Shown: positions 50,185 to 60,513 of the stretch, in pieces | Layout of the letters: each line of letters opens with the position of its first letter | Position numbering within the stretch: the stretch's first letter is position 1 | Source of the DNA: Serripes groenlandicus | Lineage: Eukaryota; Mollusca; Bivalvia; Cardiida; Cardiidae | Length of the DNA: 64,000 bases | Assembly (NCBI GenBank): GCA_031761405.1 | Contig: JASEVX010000012.1 | Span: 19,778,871-19,842,870 of the forward strand | Direction: 5' to 3' | Position numbers and translations under genes: made by a program | The notes under the pieces: model-generated | What the model saw: the letters and a program-made list of their open reading frames with translations, nothing else | What the model was told of the DNA's origin: nothing | The model's database searches: none

Positions 50185-50250
50185 ACGTTTTCGTAAAGTT
50201 AAGCAACGTTCATCGCGGGTAGTGCCTTGACGGGTGACCCGCGATGGCTT
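50185..50250 (+). rRNA. 5S rRNA-like remnant (pseudogene or 5S-derived SINE head)
   Basis: AAAGTTAAGCAACGTT (A-box region) and GTAGTGCCTTGACGGGTGAC (C-box region) lie in the order and spacing found in animal 5S rRNA, where GAAGTTAAGCA... and AGTACTTGGATGGGTGACC are conserved. The 5' third and the 3' stem are not recognisable and several conserved bases differ, so this is not a functional 5S gene. A degenerate 5S-headed SINE is the likeliest origin. Confidence 0.55.
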
Positions 50251-50745
50251 AACGCCGGTACACGTTACACTATGGTTTTAATTTACATTTCAATTATAAA
50301 ATAACTATTCGCATATAAATAGACTGGTTCACTAATCTTAATATTCTATTGCAAACTCGAGAACAAGTCTAGTGACGAACTGCTACGGATATATCCGAGA
50401 GCTGACGGTAACACACGGCGCATGCGCAAGTCCATTGCCCAATGCATCAGTAGTAGTTCTAAACACAACCAATATATGCACTGGTGCTGATGCACCCGCG
50501 CAATAAGAGAATAATTAACTACTTTCCATTTTCAAACAACATAATCGTCATCGGGAAATTTCTTCAAATCGTAACCGAGCAAGGAGACGGCGTAACGTTA
50601 CTGACCTGACGTCTAAAAGAAAATTTTGAAAACTCCGATGACGTCAGAGTGCGAACGGGCAACACATCAAATATTTGACCGGGGACCTGTTCAATCCAAG
50701 AACAACCGATCAATTTCGTGTAAAACCGCAAGTAATAATGAATTG
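50251..50745. other. Intergenic, no gene recognised
   Basis: No recognisable gene. An 87-aa minus-strand ORF at 50564-50827 runs into the duplicated flank and shows no domain. Confidence 0.4.
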
Positions 50746-50764
50746 AAAATTGTATGTGGCACCA

Positions 50765-50845
50765 GGAAAAGCTTATCACGTGATAAGAACCCGAGACTTT
50801 AGGTAATTGAGACCGATGCTCTACCACTGCACCACCGTTTGGAAT
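50765..50845 (-). other. tRNA-like sequence, minus strand
   Basis: The minus strand reads GGTGCAGTGGTAGAGCATCG (A-box-like) and CTCGGGTTCTTATCACG (B-box-like). A 3' acceptor stem is not evident. A counterpart at 57900-57980 (CGGGATTCGAATCCGGGACT on the plus strand) belongs to the paired duplication, so this is probably an old SINE head shared by both copies. Confidence 0.5.
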
Positions 50846-51199
50846 ACTTATTGCAGGAAATCCGCGGGATATGGGTTAAATGCCTTCTTTATTATAGGAC
50901 ATTCAAAGGTCCAGATCTACAGGTACCTTTCATGTTTTAGAGTTAATATGAACATTTAGAATGCATGGAACAGAGACATTAAGGAGCTCGTAATATATTT
51001 TAAACGATACAATAGTGTGTGAATCTCATAGTTGAGTAGAAGTAGAAACACACCTGTTTGAACTACAATACTTAAACATGGTTTGTGATAAAGTTATGTC
51101 GCTCCATCAAACATGTAAAGAATACTGTCATCGGAAAGGGGTCTCTTCTGTGATTAATTTGTATATTTCGAATTTATTAAAATAGATATGACTCTGGAA

Positions 51200-51320
51200 A
51201 GACAAAGTCTTGGCTGGCTCCTTGGTGCTCAGGATTGTGGGGTAAGTTGATTGATTGATTGGGGTTTAACGCCGTTTTTAACAATTTCTCAGTCATATCA
51301 CGGCGGCCAGTTCACCTACT
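51200..51320 (-). mobile_element. SINE family S1 tail, minus orientation
   Basis: TTGATTGATTGGGGTTTAAC, GCCGTTTTTAACAATTTCTC, AGTCATATCACGGCGGCCAG: the inverse of the S1 3' core. It is absent at the matching position of the downstream duplicate, so it inserted after duplication. Confidence 0.75.
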
Positions 51321-52434
51321 CTTTCCCCCTGATGAACATTACTTATATATGAAACTTCCATGTTCATAGAATAGAAAAAGACCGGTTATGTGTGATTAAA
51401 AATCAATGATAAAGTGGTAGGATCTACCAACGTCTTCGCAGTAGGGGATATACCTACTCTTGAAAATCCGACGATTCAGCATGCAATACAACTATGTAAT
51501 AAATAACAATCGTTTGTTAAGAACACTCAACGAACGAGTAAAGCACTTTAGGATTATTTTCTTCGTGTGGCATAACAGATGAGCCGCGTCTAGCGAATTT
51601 GGATCTTAATGCAACTGCGATAGAGTGAATTCTCAGTAGAGCTTACCCACACGTACTTTCTTAACATAGTATTGACCGCCCGCATATATGTTATACCTTC
51701 ATGTATATGAATGCGCATTCTGTTTAAAATATCGAAACATAGATCCAATAGCTTGAGTCGAAGCGAAATGTCTTAAAGCCCCTAAGATCGCTTTATAGAA
51801 GCCGCTAAAATAAAACTTACATTTTGTTAAAGAGCCCTCAATCGTTCTGTGTCTGTTGTTCATTGATGTGATACTACCACTTGAAAATGACACGTGAGAG
51901 ATTACGGTGTCCCGTATAGATACTAGAATTTACGTTTGAACGTGGATACAAACTGAACATTAAATCCGATGAAAGCAAATTGCTGTCGCATCGCATGAGA
52001 ATACACCTTTGGTCATTTACAGCTAGTGTATAATCAGATCAGCAAGTGCTGTCGTTACGTCTGATCGCTATCGAGGCATGATGAACCATTATTTAATGTT
52101 ATATGATATAGTTGAATCATTTACCTGACTGTAAGTAGCTAATATTACTAATATCATTTCAGTGCGTGCTGAAATATGGCTTGAAACGGAAAACGCTTAA
52201 AAACATATGTCTTTAACCCTGTCCAATATTATAATGTAATGATGACACCGTTCGCAAGTGTAGTAGCACACACTCATAACAAATGCACATACTTAGTATT
52301 TATCAACTGTGCTTGACTACGAGAGATATGATAATTTATACGCGCAATTGTGGGTTTAAGAAAAATATATCGATTCACATTTACTATGGATAACACTTGG
52401 AATATAGAATCATGTCACTGTCTGTAGTTGTAAA

Positions 52435-52743
52435 GGTGCTGAACTCCAGATAGTAGATAGTTATAGTCAAAGTCTTAAAACTGTTCAAACGTTGTCTTGA
52501 AATATAAGAATCATAATTCTGGGATAAAAATAGTGTAATTATTTCACTTTCCAATACAGTACACATCTAAATTGATCGCTTATGCTTCATATTTTGTACA
52601 TTTTCATGACTTTCAATTGACTGTCTTTAAACATTTACTGCCAACATAGTTTTGAACTATTTATTACATACTTTGTTGTCACTATAAGCAATGCAGAAGT
52701 TACAACATTTCAAAATGTTGATCTCTATCTGGAGTTCAGCACC
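52435..52743. mobile_element. MITE family F, copy 2, at the deletion junction
   Basis: GGTGCTGAACTCCAGAT and its inverse bound 309 bp. Homology to the downstream locus stops just before it (5' flank) and resumes just after it (intron 4), so it sits where exons 1-4 are missing. Confidence 0.9.
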
Positions 52744-53957
52744 TGGAGGTAGATATACTTAATATAACTTGACAACGATCTGACAGGAATCGAACCCGAG
52801 ACTTTTGATAACTGGTACTCTACATTTGAGCGGTTGCATTCCATTATATGATATCAACCAGAGAGTAACAGGAACGATTTAAATGTCGAAATAGTGATAC
52901 ACCTAGGATACAGATACATTGTAGCTCATTTATTTTATCCATGGTTATTTTGCCTTCTAGAACTATCAGTAATATTGTAAATAGTCAGTTAAACAACGTG
53001 TAATTCGATGCCGAGTATTTGATTACTACACAATTTATAACAAAATGTCGGCAGATTTTAAAAGAGTATACACGAAACATATTAATCGGATAAGGTCCCA
53101 TGTCATCAAGAAGCAGCAGGGCGAACCCATGCACACTTGCATTTGTTCAGCCTCCTCTTCCTGACAATTTAAACTGAACTTGGGAAAATGAACAATTTAA
53201 AGCAAAGTTGAAATACAAACTCTTTAATGTTTTCTTACTACAAATACTATTCAATTGGCAATGATGGGCGCGTCTCCAGAAGCACGGTCAAAAGAGAACT
53301 AACAGAGTGGACTTAAATTGTTCAAAAAGGTCCTTTACCTCACATAACCATTTGACAACCGTACCTTACATTCGTTAATCTAGTCAGTTATTTATGCTTA
53401 ACGACGAAAAAACGAGACAGTTTGTCTTATACAGAAAACTACAGTATCAGTTCTCTGCTAATCCAGTGTGGGACTACGCTAAACGTAATCTGAATATGCT
53501 ACGTGCTTGTTTTTTATGTAAGATCCATCTCGGATTCCTTTCAACAAATAACTTATGTCAAATTTGGTAGTAGTACTTTCAATATGCTAGGTTTTTTGAA
53601 TGATAAGGAGTATGGTAGCTCTATTCGGTTTGAATCCGAATTCGAACAGCGTACTGCTAACAAATTATGATATGTTTTACAAAACATGTGGTACTATTTC
53701 TACATAACGTATGGAATAGTTACAAGTACTTTGTACCGGGTTAAATCAATACTGTCAGTATAATTTTTTGTAATATTGTATATATTAATTGTTGAGATAT
53801 GTTGATGTGGGTATATATATTTCTGCACGTGTTTTGCACCCCCTTTGCTATGAACGCCCTTCTCTTCGTTTCGGTCGAGCGTTTCTTTCGTGGGAAGCTA
53901 TTATCAACAATTGCATTTATGTAAGTTCAGCTACGGTGCATCTCATATACATACAAT

Positions 53958-54398
<441 letters not shown>

Positions 54399-54438
54399 GT
54401 TAATCAGCAAACACTGGGTTATCTAACCTAATAACCTA

Positions 54439-54618
54439 ACAGGGCCCAATACCTTTGTGATAACTGTGGTTGCTACAGACAATGATAATGCTGAATTTAA
54501 AGATGAGGCAAGGGTATCAAAGTGCATTTAATGTACAAGTGGTTCCACGTCACTTGGAATAAGCGTGTTTGCCTTCATAGCTCTTTTTGTTTGTGTTGTT
54601 CTGATGTATTGTGTTTAA
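54439..54618 (+). pseudogene. Cadherin-like last-exon pseudogene
   Basis: The reading GPNTFVITVVATDNDN and, further on, FAFIALFVCVVLM parallels the last exon of the intact gene at 63188 (GPKTFVIIVVVTDTDN; FAFMALVFGIVLM). A TAA stop (54529-54531) replaces the first glycine codon of the intact CIGCTSG motif, and the 5' half of the exon is missing, replaced by the (TC)n region. No upstream exons remain. The 3' flank (ACTTTGGAATCTGAATTTGT) also matches the intact locus. Confidence 0.9.
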
Positions 54619-54649
54619 ATGTATGACTTTGGAATCTGAATTTGTATAT

Positions 54650-55260
54650 GATACGTCGTGGCAGTCGTTGACTACCCAAGGTTCTATGACCACATTTCAT
54701 CGTCAAACCATGTTATTTGCCTAGTTAAATGTCGTTTTCAGGAATATTAAATAGGCTGTATATTGCAGACTTAGAAATTGTGATGACGTCAATTGAATAC
54801 CGAATCTGCCATCTACAATTGGGCTTGTTCTGTGTTTGACCTGGGGCTTTAGCCCCTGGTCATAGTAGTAATACCATTGTTTTCGTAGTTGGCAGCCTGC
54901 CAATTGCTGTTAACACCCAACAATGCATTTTATTATTATTTTATTTTGATTCAACAAAACTGAATTTAAAAGGTTAACATCTTCCAGAAAATATCATTAT
55001 AATGTTGTTGGAACATCAGTGAAAATCTTAAGGCATGAGTAATCCAATACAAGTTTAACAAATGCTTTAGAAAATAATACGCCGAGAGGTCAAATATTGA
55101 AGCTTATTAACATTATTAACATTCGCGAAGGAGAACGGAAAAGTACAAAGAGTCGCCTGAAAAATACATTGGCGGATTAACCGGCCCGTGCGAAAATAAA
55201 GTAATGGTTAACAAAGAAGTAGCGTTTCAAATGCAGTGGCTGATTTAGCGGGGGCACAAA
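54650..55260. other. Intergenic, no gene recognised
   Basis: A 60-aa minus-strand ORF (54721-54903) has no recognisable domain. No repeat family assigned. Confidence 0.4.
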
Positions 55261-55369
55261 GGGCTCGTGCCAGACGCCCAGCCCCACCCCTCACGACTAC
55301 CCGACCCGTCCGGGCATCATACATATCTGACGAGCACCGGTCCAAATTCACCACTCAGAGCCCGGCCGG

Positions 55370-55615
55370 AAATATCTAAGTCAAATTCGAATATGGTTCA
55401 TATAGGGTCAAAAACTAGGTCACTAGGCCAAATTGAAGGAAAATATTGTTAACCTTCTGGAGGCTGCATTTTTAACTTGAGCATGTTGAAACTGTATCAG
55501 AAAGTTTGTCTTAATAATATATAGGCCAAGTTTGAATATTGGTCATGTCTGTTAGAAAAAATAGGTTACTAGGCCAAATTGAAGGAAAATCGTGTTAACA
55601 CTGTAGAAAGGTAAA
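55370..55615. repeat. About 130-bp direct repeat of a widespread bivalve-type motif
   Basis: AAACTAGGTCACTAGGCCAA...GAAGGAAAATATTGTTAAC recurs as AAATAGGTTACTAGGCCAAA...GAAGGAAAATCGTGTTAAC about 135 bp on. The words resemble a common bivalve tandem repeat from memory; not verified. Confidence 0.6.
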
Positions 55616-55793
55616 TCAATAATGTAAAGAAGAAACAAGATTGGACCAAGGACAGAGCCTACAGGTACTCCATACTTGATTATTCAAGATGAAGATTTGA
55701 TGTTATTGTACTCAACTTGCTGAATTCGTTCGCTTAAATATGAATTAAGCCATTTAATCGAATCATCATGGAAGCTGTAGATATTCAGTCAAG
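55606..55793 (-). pseudogene. LINE reverse-transcriptase fragment
   Basis: The minus strand reads SIKWLNSYLSERIQQVEYNN, then one stop, then IIKYGVPVGSVLGP and an ILFLLY stretch, which is the finger/palm segment of non-LTR retrotransposon reverse transcriptase (family form W..SYL..R.Q.V ... GVPQGS.LGP.LF). The catalytic FADD-type motif lies beyond the recognisable part and was not found. This is a dead fragment; it differs in sequence from the LINE at 56.2-57.4 kb. Confidence 0.85.
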
Positions 55794-56194
55794 TATAATT
55801 TTACATAAGTAGAATAATACAGTCCTTGTAAGCAAATGTACTCAATAAATATGCAAGCATCATACATTTGAAATACTGACGTTTTGAACGTGAAAGCAGA
55901 AGTTTTTACGATCATGACAGTGTGGTTAAATATCTCCATTACTTTCTCGTGTTAAGTTGTATTCAAATAACATTAACACAAAATTACTTCGACGATTCAG
56001 ATAACAAAATGTGGATTAAAATGAAAATGTTGCTGGAATAGTTTAACAATCATTAAATCAATTTAAAATTTAGAAAATAGTCTGACTGATTGATTGTTAT
56101 ATAAACATGTTTATATACTTCAGAACATCATTTCTTTTATCACTTACAAACATTTCAAGAACCTCTATCTAGTCGATTATAAGTAAATCATAAT

Positions 56195-57420
56195 GACAAT
56201 AGATGAGAAGATGTCCGAGGAACATGCTTTTGTGTAACGCCGGATGTGACGTGAGCCGAGCCCGACTTGTGACCCTCCCAGAAGAACCTTATGACTTAGA
56301 TATGTCAGGAAGCTTTTTAATCCAGCTCAAAACCGAACCTCTGATGCCGGAGTGTCGCAGCTTTATCAGTAGTCTCCACGTAATGAACCGTGTCAAAGGC
56401 GTTTCTGCAGATCATGAGTACTACATATATTAAATCACCAACGTCTAGCATAGCAGTGAGGTCTAGAAGCGTCTTTTCTTGTAATAATATCCAGTATCCA
56501 TGGACCTGTGTTGTTTGTTTGCTGTCTGTAGCCCGAGGTGCAGATTCAGGTGCGATCTGACCTGCTACTTTTTTAAGGAAATGCGTCGGTTGGGCGTCAA
56601 GTCCTGCTACTTTGTGTGGGTATAAAGCTTAGAGGCGTTTTAAAACGCCTTCTTCGCCGATATTGAAGTGATGGCTTGTCCGGTATGTGTCTTAGGCACT
56701 TAGGTGAATGCCGTTCTTGCCGTTCTTGTCACAACGTTGGCTCTTAATGAATGAGCAGAGTACTGGCTGTATTTGTAGAGTTCATTGCAGCGTTAAGCAT
56801 CCTCGTTGCATCCTGCTGTGGAAAGGGTGTAATTAGAAATGAAGTTGGTAGCGAGGTCAGCTACTGCTTGATGCAGGGTCGTGACGTTCACCTGTTTTCA
56901 CAGCAGGATCTTCCGTCTTGGGGGTCGCTGTCTTTTCACCCTAGTTAATACCTCGATGAACATTATGTCATGGTCGCTGACCCCTTGTGTTCGCTTATAC
57001 TTTTCAATAAGCGATGGTCTGTTGGTCATGGAGATGTCCATTGTGCCACCTCTTTCGAATGTTATCGCTTGCCAAGAACCAGTGTTGTTGTTCAGTCCAA
57101 TAATAGTTGTGTGCTGTGTGTGGTGTTGCTGTTTCCTTGGATGTTGCAAGTGTTCCAGTGTATGTCTGATAGATTAATGTCGCCGTATATTCATCCTATG
57201 GAATACGGGTATGCAGTGTACACGTCATCTTGGAGTAGAATGTTTGAAAGCCCTATTACACACCTTCCATATCATGATGCGACGCGGAGGCTTAACGCTG
57301 CCATGCTCTCTACAAAGACACACCCAGTACGAATGTAGAAAGGGCTTCAACAACGACGTCAGATAAACTGTTGCTGGAGGAGGCACGCCAAAATGCTCTA
57401 CTCATTCATTAAGAGCAAAT
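56195..57420 (-). pseudogene. Degenerate LINE: endonuclease and reverse-transcriptase remnants
   Basis: Reading down the minus strand: GDINLSDIHW (near 57183-57154), then after a frameshift TMDISMTNRPSLIEKY and GVSDHDIMFIEV (within 57149-56898). These are the end of the apurinic-type endonuclease domain (usual forms GDFN.P.I.W, LDL..TN.PSL, G.SDHD). Then AGLDAQPTHFLKKVAGQIAP (56620-56530), and after a deletion CRNAFDTVH and LRHSGIRGSVLSWIK (about 56430-56330), the first reverse-transcriptase blocks. Several frameshifts and stops show it is inactive. The plus-strand ORFs over this region are shadows. Confidence 0.82.
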
Positions 57421-57869
57421 GTTGTGCCAAGAACTGCACCCCCTTTAGTGCCTTGACATTGACAGTAAGGATGCAAACAAAGGGGAATCGGTAGTTAGGG
57501 CCGCCGTGAATATAGCAATCATCTAATCAGGAGATCGTTACGAGGCTCTAATTTTGTATGTATTTTGATACCTGTATCTTTTTTATATGTATCGGAAGGA
57601 TTAGCTAAACTATATGGTAGAAGATAATTAAGTGGTATGGGAAATTGGAAAGTAATTGCTTTTCTTTTCACTGCAGAAACAAGTGTGCGCCTTACGATGA
57701 CATTGACCTTCACTTCTTGTTGAAGAATGATGTTATTTCAAAGATATGATTATGCCATAATGTCAATGTATAAGTTTAATATATTTATTTTAATTCGATT
57801 ATGAAACTCCTTTAGCTTCTCACAATTAATCACACCCGATGTCTACTTCCATTGTACATAACCGGTACG
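57421..57869. other. Intergenic, no gene recognised
   Basis: No gene or repeat family recognised between the LINE remnant and the start of the duplicated block. Confidence 0.4.
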
Positions 57870-58079
57870 TGCGTCATTTACTTGGAAAGGTCCCAAAGGC
57901 CGGACCCGCTTATCGCGGGATTCGAATCCGGGACTTTTTGTACGAAAGGTCAAAGCTCTACAACTGCATGGCTGTTTCGTATACTCATCCCCGGAATTCA
58001 CCGGTTTAAACTAATTTGAATTGTAGGACATTCTAAAGTCCAGATATACAAGAACTTATCATGTCTAAACTGGGGTGAT

Positions 58080-58295
58080 GTAGTGGAAGAGTGTCCTCCT
58101 CGGTGGAGTGGGTCGCGAGTTCCATTCCAGACCGATATCATACTAACTATTTAAAGGAATTATGATATAAATAGCTTCGCCTCTTTCGCGTTGAGGGCTT
58201 AGCATAACGTATATAAAACAGAACCTATATGAAACGCCGTGATACAAGTGAACTATTTTTGAAAGTGGTGTTTAACACCACACAAACAAAACTAT
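58080..58295 (+). mobile_element. tRNA-headed SINE with the shared 3' core
   Basis: GGGTGATGTAGTGGAAGAGT (A-box-like) and GTCGCGAGTTCCATTCCAGA (B-box-like) with ACGCCGTGATACAAGTGAAC and GAAAGTGGTGTTTAACACCA at the end. It is absent from the upstream duplicate. Confidence 0.75.
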
Positions 58296-59689
58296 TTTAT
58301 GTCGAATATCAAATGTTAACATTTAGAATGCACTTAACAGTAACGTTATGGAGCTCTAGTAATTGGTTTTAAACGATAATTGACATGTTCAGATTCGCCC
58401 TTCTACATCAGTCAAACATATTTTGGCTCTGCATTTAAATGTAAAAACATTGTTTTGAAACTCAATGTTGTGTATAAATCAAAAACACACATTATTGTAC
58501 TTTAGTATTTAAACATGGATCTTAACAAAACCATAAAACATGAAAAGGGATATTGTTATCGGAAAATAAGTCTTTACCATTACAAGCTCATTTGTATATT
58601 TATAATTTTATCTTATATTTATATCTCTGGAAAAACTAATGATTTGGAGAAAGTGTAAGAACAAATTCTTTTTTCCCTGGTGAACATTATTTATATATGA
58701 AACTCATGTTCATATATCTAATTACTAAAAACAATCCACACGAACAAGGACAAAGAAATATGCCCTTCAAACGTCATCGAAGTAGGAGATTTTCTCACAC
58801 TTGAACATTCGATCAATCGGCATGGAATACAACTACATATATGCAATAAATAACCGTAAAATAAATAAGAAACGCAAGTTGACAAAACATGAGCAGAGAG
58901 TATATACATGTATCACTGATGTTAATATACGCTACCAACGTCTTCGCAGTAGGGGACATAACCACACTTGAACAACCGACCAATCAGCGTGTAATATAAC
59001 TAAACAATAAATAACAGTCGTAATGAAACAGCTATTTGGTGTTTTCCTTGAGGGTTATATAAAATAAATGAGCCGCGTCTGGCAATCTTGTGTTTTATTG
59101 CGTCCGTGTACAGTGAAGACAGAGACGTGCCTGTCAACACGTACTTTCTTAACAGTCTTCCCTCTCCACATACATGTATGACATACAGCAAAGTGCATCC
59201 TGATTAAAAAATCTACGTTTTGCCCCGGAAACTGTATATCAGTATGTCTTAATGTGATGTCAATGCTGATTGTCATTAAGACCATAACGCCGCCAAATAG
59301 TTTCGAATAAAATATAACTAACTTTTCTGAAGTAGCTATAAAGCGTTCTGTGTGTAATGTACAGTTATGTTAAAACACCACTTGAAAGTCGGAGGTAACG
59401 ATGTCTCGTAAAAATGTACGTATGTACCTGGATAAAAACTGAACAATACATTCAGAATATGTGAAACCCTGTAACTAAGTCGAAGAATTTACCGTGGGTC
59501 ATTTGCAACCAGATCAGCGTCAGTACTCTAATCTGTTCCCTACTCAGTATACAGTCATTGATACATCATTTCATATACAACAGTCAAAGCATGTTAGTCA
59601 ATGGCACAACCATCCGTTTATTCCGTTCTGAGATATTGCTCGAAACAGCAACGCTTAAAAATATGAGTAACCCTGTCCAATTTCATACC

Positions 59690-59855
59690 GTTATGTTTGC
59701 TTGTTTTATTTGGGTTTTGCAGTATTTCAACATCATTTCAGTTATATCTCGGCGACTGTTCACTTAGTCATGATCACCGGGTAACCAAACCAGTACTAGG
59801 TTAGGGAATGTACCTTGCCCAAGGGTTCTCTACCATATAACCGTTGCGTCGTCAT
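59690..59855 (-). mobile_element. SINE family S2 3' half, minus orientation
   Basis: Inverse S2 core: AACATCATTTCAGTTATATC, ATGATCACCGGGTAACCAAA, CCAGTACTAGGTTAGGGAAT, CTTGCCCAAGGGTTCTCTAC. It splits flank sequence that is continuous in the upstream copy (AACCCTGTCCAAT...GCAAGT), so it inserted after the duplication. Confidence 0.85.
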
Positions 59856-60449
59856 AACGTTATGCTGGCACTTGCAAGTATATTAGCGCACAATGCTAAC
59901 TAGCTTATATATATATATACTGAGTTAAGGTCACTGCGTACAGGGCATAATACTCACTTGATTATCCATTAAATACAAAGGTTCCGTCTAAAGTCAGGCA
60001 AAACAATAAAAATCCTTTCGTCCATCCATAACTTAATAATGCAAATTTATCTTTAAGATATGTCAGACGACGAACATCTGTAAGAACAAGGCGAAACAAG
60101 ACACACGTTGTTCTACATCTATATACTCATGCACACATTTTTTTCAACATGCATTACTGATTGTATAGCAGGCTGACCTAGCTGTTGTAAGTAAGGACGC
60201 ACTTGAAGATCAACGTCTCGAATATCATTTTGCACGTGGCGTGGCAAATCTTGAAATGAAATACTGGTCAAATTTATTATACACGGGAAGATTAATAAAG
60301 TAATGATAATAAATTACACTCGACAAGTACGAGTATCCATGAGAGTAAATCGTTTTATTACACCAGATAAGGATATTTAAATCGTCTAGAAAAATAACAG
60401 TTTACAGTAGAACTGAATCGTTTGTTGACAGTACAAGACATCATCAAAT

Positions 60450-60513
60450 ATGTCCAGCAGAATTGCACTGATAACTGTTCTTTTGGTATGCTGCAAAATA
60501 CATACATGTAAAG
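60450..60513 (+). CDS. Cadherin-like exon 1 (signal peptide)
   Basis: Encodes 21 residues starting MSSRIALITVLLVCC, a hydrophobic signal peptide, and ends AAAG/GTTAGT in phase 1. The ATG sits in TCAAATATGTCC. Confidence 0.85.

Larger units (their letters stand above)
57870..60449 (+). other. 5' flank of the cadherin-like gene (duplicated block, downstream copy)
   Basis: Matches 50.75-52.43 kb in order. It contains its own later insertions (SINE at 58080, minus-strand SINE at 59690) that the upstream copy lacks. No coding exon is recognised; the promoter must lie near its end but no TATA or initiator could be singled out. Confidence 0.7.

Noticed and set aside
56203..57338. Plus-strand ORFs of 65-122 aa
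   Set aside because: The conserved endonuclease and reverse-transcriptase motifs are on the minus strand; these are shadows.
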